NCBI RefSeq assembly: GCF_900453105.1
Contig: NZ_UGPW01000001.1
Span: 2,046,001 to 2,110,000, forward strand
DNA from: Moraxella ovis
GTDB taxonomy: Bacteria; Pseudomonadota; Gammaproteobacteria; Pseudomonadales; Moraxellaceae
DNA: 64,000 bases
Reading direction: 5' to 3'
The stretch's first letter is position 1. Each line of letters starts with the position of its first letter. Of this stretch, positions 8,051 through 17,999 are shown in pieces. The position numbers and the translations under genes are program-made. The notes beneath the pieces were generated by a model. It was not told the DNA's origin. It searched no databases and saw only the letters and a list, made by a program, of their open reading frames with translations.

Positions 8051-8899
8051 ATGAGCAAGCTAGTTCGTTTACATGACATTGAAACCACCAACAGTGAAGT
8101 TTTAGGTGAAGGCTATTACAACCCTATCGGCAAGACCGCATATGGCATTGGACAAGAAAAAATTGGTAAAGTAGAAGATGTATTGGTAGAAGTTGATACT
8201 GGTAAAGTTCGCTATTTGGTTGTGGACGCTGGCGGTTGGTTCTTCTCAAAAGAAGTATTAGTACCAGCAGGTCTGTCTCGCATTGTAGGCGATGAAGTAT
8301 ATTTCGACAGCCTAACCAAAGATCAAGTCGAAGCGATGGAAGCTTATGACCGTGACTATGTGTACAGCTACGAAGAGCAATACAACAAAGACCGTGCATT
8401 CTATGCTGCCGACACACTACCAGCTGAAAGCCGCCTAGACCTAAACGAAGCACACTACACAGCGCCAAACACGCTAGAGCTGCTTGAAGAGCGTCTGACT
8501 GTCAATAAAGACCGCATCGTCGCTGGCATCGTAAGCCTAGGCAAGCATGTCGTGACCGAAGAGCGTCGTGTAGAAGTTGACCTAGAAGAAGAGCATGCAC
8601 ACATCGAGCGTGTAGCGGCAGATCGCCCAACAGACCGTCGCATCGGTGATGATCTAGGCGCAGACACCATCAGCGTTGAGCTAGAAGCTGAGCGTGCTAA
8701 TGTCAGCAAGCAAACTTATGTAACCGAAGAGATCACCCTAGGCAAAACCACTGACACTCGCACTGAGACCATCCTAGAAACCATCCAGCGTGAAGAGCTG
8801 AATGTCGATGACCTAGGTAATGTGGTGGACAGACACGGCAATGTCGTGAACTACGAAGGCATCACTGCTGATGAAGTACGTCGCGCTCGTGGTCTATGA
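8051..8899 (+). CDS. PRC-barrel and DUF2382 (YsnF/AvaK-like) stress protein
   Basis: Cytoplasmic protein of 282 residues with an N-terminal PRC-barrel (about residues 5-100, including IGKVEDVLVEVDTGKVRYLVVDAGGW). A DUF2382 region follows (about 140-260), with the family phrase ELLEERLTVNKDRIVAGIVS and a repeat-like ELEAERANVSKQTYVTEEIT half. Such proteins are found in general stress and desiccation responses; the biochemical role is unknown. The ATG at 8051 follows AAGGAA. Leucine is often CTA, as in highly expressed genes in this window. A strong terminator follows. It and the next gene interrupt the infB-rbfA order. Confidence 0.85.
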   Translation: MSKLVRLHDIETTNSEVLGEGYYNPIGKTAYGIGQEKIGKVEDVLVEVDTGKVRYLVVDAGGWFFSKEVLVPAGLSRIVGDEVYFDSLTKDQVEAMEAYDRDYVYSYEEQYNKDRAFYAADTLPAESRLDLNEAHYTAPNTLELLEERLTVNKDRIVAGIVSLGKHVVTEERRVEVDLEEEHAHIERVAADRPTDRRIGDDLGADTISVELEAERANVSKQTYVTEEITLGKTTDTRTETILETIQREELNVDDLGNVVDRHGNVVNYEGITADEVRRARGL

Positions 8900-8944
8900 T
8901 TGACTGATGAGTTTGGCATCATGCCAAAGACACGAAAGTAATCG

Positions 8945-8974
8945 AAAAGCCAGAGTTATCGCTCTGGCTTTTTT
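8945..8974 (+). terminator. Intrinsic terminator after the PRC-barrel gene
   Basis: AAAAGCCAGAG pairs CTCTGGCTTTT across a TTATCG loop, followed by T residues. It separates this gene from the DUF2382 gene downstream, which therefore probably has its own promoter. Confidence 0.92.
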
Positions 8975-9084
8975 AGATGAAAATCATCGTTTAATCATCG
9001 TTTATTATTTGTTTAATTATTTACCAGCGACCAGCATCACAATTTACCAACAGCAGATCAATTTTAAATTTAAGGAAAAATCAC

Positions 9085-9594
9085 ATGACAAAAGACATCA
9101 ACGACAACACACTCACCGACCCACAAGTGCTCGAACTCTTAGAAGAGCGTGCCCACATTCACAAGGACAGAGTCAGCACAGGCAAAGTGGTGCTTTCAAA
9201 GCAGACCCGCTCTCGCACGGTGAATCTGCCCATCACTTTGACCGAAGAATACCTTGTCATCACTTATAAAGAAGACAACTCACCGCTCAATCATCATAAA
9301 CCTGTGAGCGATGATGCTTTGATCGACATCATCGACAACACCGCTAACACGCACGCCCAGATCAGCATCAATGGCAAAATGCAAAGTTTGGCACTCGATG
9401 GCTCTGTTGAGATTTTGCTGTCTCGTGAGACTGCCACCGTCACCAAAAGCACACACGCCATCGAAGATGTCAGCCTTGACGCTAAGACCATCAGCAAAGA
9501 ACACATCTTTACCACCGAGCTGAAAAAAGAAGTACTGGATGTCAAAGGCGACGAAACGCTCATCGCCAATGATGTACTGATTGATGGTAAGTAA
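9085..9594 (+). CDS. DUF2382 (YsnF/AvaK-like) protein without PRC-barrel
   Basis: A 169-residue acidic soluble protein. Its first half (ELLEERAHIHKDRVSTGKVV, near residues 17-36) closely follows the DUF2382 phrase of the preceding gene. The second half repeats the pattern more loosely (SRETATVTKSTHAIEDVSL). It appears to be a paralog of the upstream gene's C-terminal part, without the PRC-barrel. The ATG at 9085 follows AAGGAAAAATCAC. It is separated from its neighbour by a terminator and converges on infB, with a shared bidirectional terminator between them. Probably a stress-response protein; function unknown. Confidence 0.78.
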   Translation: MTKDINDNTLTDPQVLELLEERAHIHKDRVSTGKVVLSKQTRSRTVNLPITLTEEYLVITYKEDNSPLNHHKPVSDDALIDIIDNTANTHAQISINGKMQSLALDGSVEILLSRETATVTKSTHAIEDVSLDAKTISKEHIFTTELKKEVLDVKGDETLIANDVLIDGK

Positions 9595-9685
9595 GATGAA
9601 TGATTGGTGATGCCAAATCTTAGCCCATAATTCCAGTCTCTAAATTCTAGACTTTATCAGCCGCTTGCTGAATTTTTGACATAAA

Positions 9686-9712
9686 AAAACACCCCAAATT
9701 ATGGGGTGTTTT
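9686..9712. terminator. Bidirectional terminator between the DUF2382 gene and infB
   Basis: AAAACACCCC pairs GGGGTGTTTT around AAATTAT, with A/T runs on both sides, between two convergent genes. Confidence 0.9.
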
Positions 9713-9723
9713 GTTGCTTTGTC

Positions 9724-12306
9724 TTACAGCTGGCGCTTAACTTCGTGAACCTCAAAGACCTCGATCTTATCGCCCACTGCCACTTCATAACCTTTGACTG
9801 CCAGACCACATTCCATGCCTGCTTTAACTTCATTGACGTCGTCTTTGTAGCGACGCAGTGATTGTAGCTGACCTGTGAAGATTACCTTGTCATCACGCAG
9901 AACGCGGATTGGCTTGTTGCGGTAGATGGTACCTTCTTGAACCATACAACCTGCTGCCGCGCCAAACTTACTAGAGCGGAACACGTCACGAACCTCAGCG
10001 GTACCCAAGATCTTCTCACGATGCTCTGGTGCCAACATACCGCTCATCGCAGCTTTCACGTCATCGATCAGACCATAGATGACGCTATAGTAACGAATAT
10101 CTAAGCCTGCTTCATCAGCTTTACGCTTACCTGCCGTGTCGGCACGCACGTTAAAGCCAAGAAGTACAGCTTCACTAGATTCCGCCAAGATCACGTCAGA
10201 TTCTGTGATGGCACCAACGCCTGAGCTGATAACACGCACTTTAACTTCATCAGTTGAGAGCTCCTCAAGGGCGCTAAGCAGCGCTTCGAGCGAACCACGA
10301 ACGTCGGTTTTTAGGATAATGTTCAAGGTCGCAATATCATTACCCATGCTCTCAAACAGCGTATCTAGGCGCATCTTATTCTGACGCTCTAGAACGCGAT
10401 CACGCTCACGTGCCGCACGAAAATCTGCCACCTCACGGGCTTTTTTCTCATCAGACACGACCAAAAACTCACTGCCTGCCATCGGAGCATCAGGCAAGCC
10501 CAAGATTTCCACAGGAATGGATGGTCCTGCGGTCTTGATGCGATCGCCATTCTCATCGGTCATCGCACGCACTTTACCATAGAATTCGCCAGCCAGAACC
10601 AGATCGCCTTGGTTGAGCGTGCCTTTTTTGACAAGTAAGCTTGCCACCGCACCACGACCCTTGTCAATGCGTGACTCAATCACCACACCTTGTGCCGCAC
10701 CCTCAACAGGGGCTTCGAGCTCCATGATTTCTGCCTGAATGCTGATGGTTTCTAATAGATCATCGACGCCCATGCCTGTCTTGGCAGAGACTTGCACCAT
10801 TGGTACATCGCCGCCCCACGCCTCAGGCACAACTTCTTTTACTGCCAATTCGTTGATAACGCGATCTGGATCGGCGGTATCTTTATCCATCTTGTTGATG
10901 GCGACAATCAATGGCGTGCCTGCTGCGCGCGCATGGTCAATCGCCTCTTCGGTCTGTGGCATCATGCCATCATCAGCCGCGACGACAAGCACAACAATAT
11001 CGGTCGCCTGCGCACCACGAGAACGCATGGCGGTAAAGGCGGCGTGACCTGGGGTATCTAGGAAGGTAATTACACCACGATCGGTTGTAACATGGTACGC
11101 ACCGATGTGCTGAGTAATACCACCAGCTTCACCGCTTGCCACTTTCGCTTCGCGGATCTTATCAAGCAATGAAGTCTTACCATGGTCAACGTGACCCATA
11201 ATAGTCACAACAGGTGGACGCGCTTGAACGTTGCCTGATTTCTCATCAACAGCCTCTTGAAGGTCGTCTTCTAGCTTGGTATCAGACACCAACACCAAGT
11301 TATGACCAAATTCTTCAACCACAAGACCTGCCGTGTCTTGGTCAATGGTGTCAGATTCACGAACCATCTCACCCATTTTCATGAGTGATTTGATGACCTC
11401 GCGAACCTTAACCGCCATCTTCTGAGCAAGGTCAGAAACAACGATCGATTCACCAACTTCAACATTATAGACAATCTTCTCAACAGGCATCTCAAACTTA
11501 TGCTTGCCTGACTGAGATGATTTTAGTCCACGCTGCTTGGTCTTGATCTCGAGCTCTTCTCTGCCTTTTTTCTTGCCGCCTTTTGAACGGCTAGAGTTGG
11601 TGTTAGTGCCACGCTTAATCTCGCGACGCTCTTTTTCAAAAGATTCTTCAAGTGCTGCACCCACCAGACCTTTGGCAAGCGGCTCGTCTTTACGAACGAT
11701 GATGCTTGAGTTGTCTTCTTTGTCGCTATAACGGCTTGCCATCTGCTTCATCTGCTCTAGCGTGCGTTTTTGCGCTTCTTCGGCAGCTTTGCGGCGGTTT
11801 TCTGCTTCTAATTGACGCAGCTTCTCTTCTTCAGCTTCGCGAGCCTTACGGGCTGCTTTGTCTTCAGCAGTTTCTGATTTGGCAGGTTTTGGTGTAGGTT
11901 TCTTGGCTTTGTTGTCAGCTTTATCAGACTTATCATCAGTAGCTTCGTCGTCTTTTTTGGCTTTTTTGACGACAACAGATATTGATGATGAGGTGGTTTT
12001 TTCTTGATCATTGCTGCTTGCGCGCATGGCGGCAAGGGTAGCAGCTTGACGTTCGGCAGCTTCTTGTTTATTGCGTTCAGCAGCCTGTTTTTCTTCGGCA
12101 GCTCTTAGGCGTGCTTCTTCAGCAGCTTTGGCCTGAGCGGCGACTTCTTCAGCGATTTTGTTGGCATCTGGCTTCTCAAAAACGATCTTTTTTGTTTTGA
12201 CGACATTGACCGCTTTTGCTTTACCTGATGTACCAGTTACTTTGGCAGTAGATGTGGTTTTTGATTTAATGCTAATACGTTTATTATCTTTATTGGTATC
12301 TGTCAT
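9724..12306 (-). CDS. infB: Translation initiation factor IF-2
   Basis: GTPase that brings fMet-tRNA to the 30S subunit and promotes subunit joining. The 860 residues start with a long charged Ala/Glu/Lys-rich region (about 1-250) containing an IF2 N-domain. The G domain has G1 [10 protein letters not shown]3 DTPGHAAF, G4 NKMD and G5 SAKTG. Domain II follows, then the C-terminal fMet-tRNA-binding domain ending near [16 protein letters not shown]. The chosen ATG at 12306 follows CAGGTG; an upstream extension to 12378 lacks IF-2 features. It follows nusA by about 150 bases. rbfA, its usual downstream partner, has been displaced by 2.4 kb. Confidence 0.97.
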   Translation of the reverse strand: MTDTNKDNKRISIKSKTTSTAKVTGTSGKAKAVNVVKTKKIVFEKPDANKIAEEVAAQAKAAEEARLRAAEEKQAAERNKQEAAERQAATLAAMRASSNDQEKTTSSSISVVVKKAKKDDEATDDKSDKADNKAKKPTPKPAKSETAEDKAARKAREAEEEKLRQLEAENRRKAAEEAQKRTLEQMKQMASRYSDKEDNSSIIVRKDEPLAKGLVGAALEESFEKERREIKRGTNTNSSRSKGGKKKGREELEIKTKQRGLKSSQSGKHKFEMPVEKIVYNVEVGESIVVSDLAQKMAVKVREVIKSLMKMGEMVRESDTIDQDTAGLVVEEFGHNLVLVSDTKLEDDLQEAVDEKSGNVQARPPVVTIMGHVDHGKTSLLDKIREAKVASGEAGGITQHIGAYHVTTDRGVITFLDTPGHAAFTAMRSRGAQATDIVVLVVAADDGMMPQTEEAIDHARAAGTPLIVAINKMDKDTADPDRVINELAVKEVVPEAWGGDVPMVQVSAKTGMGVDDLLETISIQAEIMELEAPVEGAAQGVVIESRIDKGRGAVASLLVKKGTLNQGDLVLAGEFYGKVRAMTDENGDRIKTAGPSIPVEILGLPDAPMAGSEFLVVSDEKKAREVADFRAARERDRVLERQNKMRLDTLFESMGNDIATLNIILKTDVRGSLEALLSALEELSTDEVKVRVISSGVGAITESDVILAESSEAVLLGFNVRADTAGKRKADEAGLDIRYYSVIYGLIDDVKAAMSGMLAPEHREKILGTAEVRDVFRSSKFGAAAGCMVQEGTIYRNKPIRVLRDDKVIFTGQLQSLRRYKDDVNEVKAGMECGLAVKGYEVAVGDKIEVFEVHEVKRQL

Positions 12307-12455
12307 GTATTCACCTGATTTTGTGTTTTGGCAAGGGCGACTTGTCGTCGCCTGTTGTCTTATTGCTTGCCAAATCACTCAAAAAATTAGGTGTTTTGGC
12401 AATGACTTAATTAAATGTACCCATCACAAGGCACTCACACCAGTGGCGCGCATGG

Positions 12456-13937
12456 TTATTCGAACCACGATTTACGAGCGTTCATGATGATCTTGCCTGC
12501 AAGTTCACTGTCCAGCCCTTCAATGTCTTCGATGTCAAAGACTGCTTGTTCTGCCAAGTCGTCTAGCGTAATTATATCGCGCTCAGACAGCTTATAAGCG
12601 ATCTCAGTCGTCATGTCTTCTAGCGCAAGCAGCTCAGCACTTGGCTCTTTGATGTTCTTTTGTTTTTCAAGCTCATCAGCGATAACAACTTCTTTGGCGC
12701 GTTCTTGGATGGTGGCGATCGCTTCGTCATCAAGACCTTCGATGTCATGGAAAGTCTCAACTGGCACATAGGCCACTTCTTCGATGCTGGTAAAGCCAAT
12801 CTCAACCAAAGCTTCTGCCAGATCACGATCGACTTCTAGACGCTCATAGAATAGGTCGATATAGCCTTGAGATTCTGATGCTTGGCGCTCTAGATATTCA
12901 GACTCTAGCATCATGTTTAGCTTGTAGCCTGTTAAATCAGATGCCAGACGTACGTTTTGACCTTGAGAACCGATGGCGCGAGCAAGTTGGTCATTGGTCG
13001 CAAAGATAATGTCGGCAGTCTTAGCATCTTCGTCTAGCACCAGGCTAGATACGTCAGCAGGCTCAAGGGCGCTGATGATGTACTGAGCAGGATCATCGCT
13101 CCATACCACCACATCCACGCGCTCACCATCAAGCTCTTGTTGTACTGCTTGGATGCGAGTACCACGCATGCCGATGCACGCGCCTACTGGATCGATACGA
13201 TGGTCGTTCGTCTTAACAGAAATCTTAGCGCGCAGACCTGGCAGACGAGCCACATCACGCACCTCAATGATGCCCTCGCTGATTTCTGGTACTTCTTTGG
13301 TCATCAAAGCAACCAGCATGTCTTTGTGCGTGCGAGACAGCAGCAGCTGTGAACCACGACCGTCACGATTCACTTGATGCAGCAGTGCGGTCACGCGTGA
13401 TTTTGGACGCAGCATTTCACGAGGCAATGCTTGGTCTTTTGGCAGATAACCCTCTGCATTGTCGCCTAAGTCAATCACATAACCATCACGGCTTTGTTTT
13501 TTGACCTCGCCTGTGATGAGTTCTCCCACACGAGCTTCAAAAGCATCGGCAACCAAAGCACGCTCGGCCTCACGGATTTTTTGAATGATGACTTGCTTGG
13601 CTTGGGTGGCGGCGATACGGCCAAATTCGATAGACTCGATTTGTTCCTCTTTGATGTCGCCGATCTTCCATTCATTCTCATCAAGATCACTGATGGCAAG
13701 CTGACAAGCTGGCATCTCATGATCTTCGTCAGCGACCACCGTCCAATAACGATAAGTATCATAATCGCCAGTCTTACGGTCAATCGCCACGCGAATCGCC
13801 ACTTCTGGCTGCTCGGTATAGACTTTTTTCTTGGTAGATACGACTAAGGCTTGCTCAATCGCTTCAAAAATATCTTCAGGATTTAGCCCTTTTTCGTTAC
13901 TGACCGTCTCAACAACGGTTAAAATTTCACGGCTCAT
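12456..13937 (-). CDS. nusA: Transcription termination/antitermination factor NusA
   Basis: Binds RNA polymerase and controls pausing, termination and rRNA antitermination. In the 493 residues: an N-terminal RNAP-binding domain (about 1-125), an S1 domain (GELITGEVKKQSRDGYVIDLG), KH1 (IDPVGACIGMRGTRIQAV), KH2 (AIGSQGQNVRLASDLTGY) and two C-terminal acidic repeats with helix-hairpin-helix elements (IGFTSIEEVAYVP; DIEGLDSELAGKI). The start ATG follows AAGGATCGAAG. It lies between rimP and infB in the standard order, with about 48 bases to rimP. Confidence 0.97.
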   Translation of the reverse strand: MSREILTVVETVSNEKGLNPEDIFEAIEQALVVSTKKKVYTEQPEVAIRVAIDRKTGDYDTYRYWTVVADEDHEMPACQLAISDLDENEWKIGDIKEEQIESIEFGRIAATQAKQVIIQKIREAERALVADAFEARVGELITGEVKKQSRDGYVIDLGDNAEGYLPKDQALPREMLRPKSRVTALLHQVNRDGRGSQLLLSRTHKDMLVALMTKEVPEISEGIIEVRDVARLPGLRAKISVKTNDHRIDPVGACIGMRGTRIQAVQQELDGERVDVVVWSDDPAQYIISALEPADVSSLVLDEDAKTADIIFATNDQLARAIGSQGQNVRLASDLTGYKLNMMLESEYLERQASESQGYIDLFYERLEVDRDLAEALVEIGFTSIEEVAYVPVETFHDIEGLDDEAIATIQERAKEVVIADELEKQKNIKEPSAELLALEDMTTEIAYKLSERDIITLDDLAEQAVFDIEDIEGLDSELAGKIIMNARKSWFE

Positions 13938-13985
13938 CTTCGATCCTTTGGGTTAATTTTGGTTGGTTGGTTTTATGTTATTGAC

Positions 13986-14483
13986 TCAATCTTCATAAAT
14001 CAGATGAGCTTTATCCACATTATTAAATTCAATGTCAAATTCTAACTTATCTTCGGTGACGACCTTCATGCTCGTCTCGCCCACCTCAAGCAGACGACCC
14101 ACGACCTTGCGGCGCTTAGTGTCGCCCTGTCCGATGGCATGAATCAGGCGCAAATTAATAATCTCACCAACAAATAACGCCACCTGCTCTGGGCTGAATA
14201 ACGGACGGTCAAAACCAGGGCTTGAGACCTCTAAAATATACTCGCCTGCGATAGGGTCATGCACATCCAATACGCCTGACACCTGATGATTGACCGCAGA
14301 ACAATCCTCAATGGTCACATGCTCGCCATTAGCACGCTGCTCAGCGCTGACTTCGATATAAATTCTTAGCAAAGATTTGCGACCTTGTGGCATGAACTCA
14401 ATACCCCAAAGCTCAACGCCACAGGCGTTCACCGCCGGAGCGATTAACTCGGTCAATTCAGCAATTTTACTCGATGGTTTCAT
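13986..14483 (-). CDS. rimP: Ribosome maturation factor RimP
   Basis: Needed for 30S maturation. At 165 residues it shows the N-terminal alpha-beta domain ([20 protein letters not shown], near 21-40), [19 protein letters not shown], and the [14 protein letters not shown] motif near 93. A C-terminal SH3-like barrel follows. The upstream frame is closed, so the ATG at 14483 is the first available. The nearest Shine-Dalgarno (AAGGA) lies 13 bases away and is far closer to an out-of-frame ATG at 14493 that opens an eight-codon overlapping mini-frame, created by a tandem TTTCATGTA duplication. Confidence 0.93.
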   Translation of the reverse strand: MKPSSKIAELTELIAPAVNACGVELWGIEFMPQGRKSLLRIYIEVSAEQRANGEHVTIEDCSAVNHQVSGVLDVHDPIAGEYILEVSSPGFDRPLFSPEQVALFVGEIINLRLIHAIGQGDTKRRKVVGRLLEVGETSMKVVTEDKLEFDIEFNNVDKAHLIYED

Positions 14484-14551
14484 GTATTTTCATGTATCCT
14501 TGGTTAAATATGGCTGCTTGTATTGTAGCATCACTAAACGACAAATACAAA

Positions 14552-14580
14552 AAAACCCACAAAACGCGTTAGTGGGCTTT
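14552..14580 (-). terminator. Intrinsic terminator after tRNA-fMet
   Basis: On the minus strand AAAGCCCAC pairs GTGGGTTTT (one G-T wobble) around an 11-nt loop, followed by further T residues. It lies between the tRNA pair and rimP. Confidence 0.75.
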
Positions 14581-14678
14581 AATCGTCAATCAGCCTAGCC
14601 TTATTATCTATATAAATTCTACTAGATCGTAAGACACCTTATTTTATAAAATAAAACCAAAATAAGGATTTTAAAAAG

Positions 14679-14755
<77 letters not shown>

Positions 14756-14865
14756 TCAATTTAGACCGCTATTATAGCATGCATTTTGATTTTGTCAAGA
14801 CTTTTTTGAAATTCATAAAAGTGTTCAACATTCAGTTTAATTAATGCTGCCTAACAGCTAATATT

Positions 14866-14950
14866 TGGTGCGATCGGAGGGACTTGAACCCTCACGCCGT
14901 GAAGCACTACCCCCTCAAGATAGCGTGTCTACCAATTCCACCACGATCGC
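14866..14950 (-). tRNA. leuU: tRNA-Leu (GAG anticodon)
   Basis: An 85-nt class II tRNA with a GCGATCG/CGATCGC acceptor stem, D-arm GGTGGAATTGGTAGACAC, anticodon loop TTGAGGG giving GAG, a long variable arm, T-loop GGTTCAAGTCC and an encoded CCA. It lies between secG and the initiator tRNA, the position of leuU next to secG in E. coli. Confidence 0.95.
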
Positions 14951-15018
14951 AAAATAGGTGCTTATTTTAACGAGTATTATTTAAAATATCAAGCGAAAAA
15001 ACTAAAATTATCAACAAA

Positions 15019-15345
15019 TCACTCGCCTGCTGGCGCACTTGGCGCTTGGGTTGGCACCGTGGTAGCAGGAGCACTCTGAGCGGTCGGCACATCAAGACGA
15101 AGCTGATCTTCTGCTTCACGCTGCGCATACCATGCCAAGGCAAGACTGGTGATAAAAAACACGGTCGCAAGCACAGCCGTGATGCGCGTCATGAAGTTGG
15201 CCGAGCCTGCCGCACCGAATACCGTGCCTGCCGCACCTGCGCCAAATGACGCGCCAGCATCTGCACCCTTACCATGCTGAAGCAAAATAAATCCAACCAT
15301 GACGATCGCCACGATGATATGAACCGCTAATAATACTGTAAACAT
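15019..15345 (-). CDS. secG: Preprotein translocase subunit SecG
   Basis: Small inner-membrane subunit of the SecYEG channel that assists SecA-driven export. At 108 residues it has two transmembrane helices (about 3-21 and 52-72), the cytoplasmic-loop motif LLQHGKGADAGASFGAGAAG (residues 21-40), and a Pro/Ala-rich tail. The start ATG at 15345 has only a weak ribosome site. It follows tpiA by about 40 bases in the same orientation and is followed by tRNA-Leu(GAG), conserved gene order. Confidence 0.95.
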   Translation of the reverse strand: MFTVLLAVHIIVAIVMVGFILLQHGKGADAGASFGAGAAGTVFGAAGSANFMTRITAVLATVFFITSLALAWYAQREAEDQLRLDVPTAQSAPATTVPTQAPSAPAGE

Positions 15346-15388
15346 AATAAAACCACTATAAATAAACTATATAAAGACAACCCAAAGA

Positions 15389-16126
15389 TCAGCTAAATGC
15401 CTGTGCGATGACTGTAAAGCTATCTGCCTTTAACGAAGCGCCGCCCACCAATGCACCATCAACGACATCACAAGCAGCGAAGTCTTTGGCGTTCTTATCA
15501 TTCACACTGCCGCCGTATAGCACGCTGATATCTACCAAGCCTTGCTTAGTCAGCTGGTTCTTGATGTGGCGATGCGTGACTGCCACTTCATCAACGGTCG
15601 GGGTTAAACCCGTGCCAATCGCCCATACAGGCTCATACGCGATCAGTAGCTGATCGGCTGGTGCATTTAGACCATCTAGTACAGACAGCTGCTGATCAAG
15701 CACGCTTAGGGTCTGACCGCTCTCGTATTCATCTTTTGTCTCGCCCACGCACAGCACAACAACCAGACCTGATTGGAAGGCTTGGGTGATTTTTTTGGCA
15801 AGCATCTCATTGGATTCTGCATGGTAGGTGCGTCGCTCCGAATGACCGATCAAGGTAAATTTGGCGCCCAAATCCGTCACTTGTGCCGCTGACACGTCGC
15901 CTGTGAATGCACCTATCTCACCAAAAGCACATACGTCCTGCGCACCCACCCAAACAGATGAGTCTTTTAGGATGTCAGTGACCGCACCAAGATGCAAAAA
16001 AGTTGGCGCACAGCCCAAATGGCAGCTTGAATTGTCCGCCACGCCCTTCATGGCGTGAGCCAATGCTACTGCTTCGGTTAGCGTTGCTGGGTTTAGTTTC
16101 CAATTGCCAATGACATACTTTGCCAT
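15389..16126 (-). CDS. tpiA: Triosephosphate isomerase
   Basis: Interconverts dihydroxyacetone phosphate and glyceraldehyde 3-phosphate. All catalytic positions are present in the 245 residues: Asn8 and Lys10 (GNWKLNP), His95 (IGHSERR) and Glu165 (AYEPVWAIGTG), and the phosphate-binding LYGGSVN near the C-terminus. The ATG at 16126 matches the family N-terminus (MAKYVIGNWK); an open extension upstream to 16177 does not. It heads the transcription unit tpiA-secG-tRNAs. Confidence 0.97.
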   Translation of the reverse strand: MAKYVIGNWKLNPATLTEAVALAHAMKGVADNSSCHLGCAPTFLHLGAVTDILKDSSVWVGAQDVCAFGEIGAFTGDVSAAQVTDLGAKFTLIGHSERRTYHAESNEMLAKKITQAFQSGLVVVLCVGETKDEYESGQTLSVLDQQLSVLDGLNAPADQLLIAYEPVWAIGTGLTPTVDEVAVTHRHIKNQLTKQGLVDISVLYGGSVNDKNAKDFAACDVVDGALVGGASLKADSFTVIAQAFS

Positions 16127-16343
16127 ATTGCACTCTCTTTGTTCTTTGTTGATGCGCCAAGCGGTCGGCATGGTCAAAAATCATTTAAACGCATTATTAT
16201 AACGCATTTTATTGTCATTACACACATAAAATTGTGTGTTTTTCGTCTCATGTCAATCTCAAAGCATAAAAATTTCAGCCAATGTGCTGTCAAATCACAG
16301 CAAATATAGTATATTACAACAATACTTATAAAATTGTTAATCC

Positions 16344-17999
16344 ATGAACCACACCACCACAGGACTTGCTCGAATTATACTAGATAAAGCACTCATCAAT
16401 CATGACGTGCTTGGGGCTGCCATTGATGACGCTAGTGCCGCGCAGATTAGCCTTGCTCGCCATCTAGTGCGACATGGCGTACTGTCCTCCGATGTGATCG
16501 CCAAGACTTTATCTGAGAGTCTGGGCATAGACTTGGTGGATTTGGATAAATTTAACATCAAAGAGCTGCCCTTGCATCTGCTTGATGATGCGCTCATTGC
16601 ACGCCACGAGGTTTTACCCCTTGGTCAGCGCGATGGGCAAATTTTTATCGCCACCAGTGACCCGACACGCACGCAAGCAATGAGCGAGCTTGGCTTTGCA
16701 ACCAATGCGCACATCACGCCCGTTCTGGTCGATGAGAATAAACTCGTACGCATCATGCAAAGCCTGCATCTAGGCGCGGTGCTAGAGCTTGGCGAGGACG
16801 ATCATGAACTGCCCGATAATGACGGTGAGACAATGCTTGATGCGCCGACCGTTAAATTCGTCCACAAGACATTAAGTGATGCCATCATCATGGGTGCATC
16901 AGACATTCATTTTGAACCGTTCGATAAGCATTATCGGGTAAGATTTCGCATTGATGGCATCATGCAGACCATCGCAAACCCTCCCAAGGCTTCAGGCAAT
17001 AAAATCAGTACCCGCCTAAAAGTCATGGCACGTCTAGACATTGCCGAACGACGAAAGCCGCAAGATGGACGCATCAAATTTCCCCTGCATGAAGGCAAAT
17101 CGGTTGATTTTCGTGTCAGTACCACGCCCACACTCTTTGGCGAGAAGATCGTCTTAAGGCTACTAGATTCTGCCCAAGCCCTAATCGGCATTGATACGCT
17201 CGGCATGAATGATGCCCAAAAACAGCTGTTCCTTGATGCACTAAACCGTCCTCAAGGCATGATCGTCATCACAGGCCCGACAGGCTCTGGTAAGACGATC
17301 TCGCTATACACCGCGCTTGGCATCCTAAATCGACCCGAGATTAACATCCAAACCGTCGAAGACCCTGTGGAAATTCACCTAGATGGCATCAATCAGGTCA
17401 ATATCAACCCAAAGATTGGGCTTGACTTTGCTGATGTGCTAAGAGCTTTCTTGCGTCAAGATCCCGACGTCATCATGGTGGGCGAGATTCGCGACGCACA
17501 GACCGCAGAGATTGCCATTAAGGCGGCTCAGACAGGCCACTTGGTGCTGTCCACATTACACACCAATTCTGCCATCGACACCATCATTCGCCTAAAGAAC
17601 ATGGGCGTGGCAACCTTTAATATCGCAAGCTCTCTAAGTCTCATCATCGCCCAAAGGCTCGTCCGCCGTCTGTGCGGTGACTGTAAGCAGCCCTTAGACA
17701 TCCCTGCCCAAAGCCTGATTGAGCTTGGCTTTAGCCCAGATCAAATCGGCACAGCCAAGCTATATAAGCCCGTCGGTTGCCATCAATGCAAAGACGGCTA
17801 CAAAGGACGCATAGGCATCTATGAGATGCTGCCCATCACCCCTAAGCTCGCCACGCTCATCATGAGCGACGCGCCGACTCAGGCACTTAGCGAATTTGCC
17901 AAAGAACACGGCATGATGACCCTTAGACAATCTGCCATGCATCAGGTCATCAGCGGCATCACAAGCCTACAAGAGATGGAGCGTCTCACAGGTGCCTAA
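16344..17999 (+). CDS. pilB: Type IV pilus assembly ATPase PilB
   Basis: Cytoplasmic hexameric ATPase that powers pilus extension. The 551 residues include an N-terminal GSPII_E domain (about 45-145), a central domain with GASDIHFEP (184-192), Walker A GPTGSGKT (311-318), an Asp box, Walker B VIMVGEIRD, and a His box (LSTLHTN). A zinc-binding tetracysteine (CGDC near 446 and CHQC near 479) identifies it as a PilB/GspE-type rather than a PilT-type ATPase. pilC overlaps its 3' end. No obvious ribosome site precedes the ATG. pilA is not in the window. Confidence 0.95.
   Translation: MNHTTTGLARIILDKALINHDVLGAAIDDASAAQISLARHLVRHGVLSSDVIAKTLSESLGIDLVDLDKFNIKELPLHLLDDALIARHEVLPLGQRDGQIFIATSDPTRTQAMSELGFATNAHITPVLVDENKLVRIMQSLHLGAVLELGEDDHELPDNDGETMLDAPTVKFVHKTLSDAIIMGASDIHFEPFDKHYRVRFRIDGIMQTIANPPKASGNKISTRLKVMARLDIAERRKPQDGRIKFPLHEGKSVDFRVSTTPTLFGEKIVLRLLDSAQALIGIDTLGMNDAQKQLFLDALNRPQGMIVITGPTGSGKTISLYTALGILNRPEINIQTVEDPVEIHLDGINQVNINPKIGLDFADVLRAFLRQDPDVIMVGEIRDAQTAEIAIKAAQTGHLVLSTLHTNSAIDTIIRLKNMGVATFNIASSLSLIIAQRLVRRLCGDCKQPLDIPAQSLIELGFSPDQIGTAKLYKPVGCHQCKDGYKGRIGIYEMLPITPKLATLIMSDAPTQALSEFAKEHGMMTLRQSAMHQVISGITSLQEMERLTGA

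Noticed and set aside
8912..8928. TTTGGCAT-C-ATGCCAAA palindrome after the PRC-barrel gene
   Set aside because: A one-base centre cannot form an RNA loop with the full stem and there is no promoter nearby to make it an operator; probably chance.
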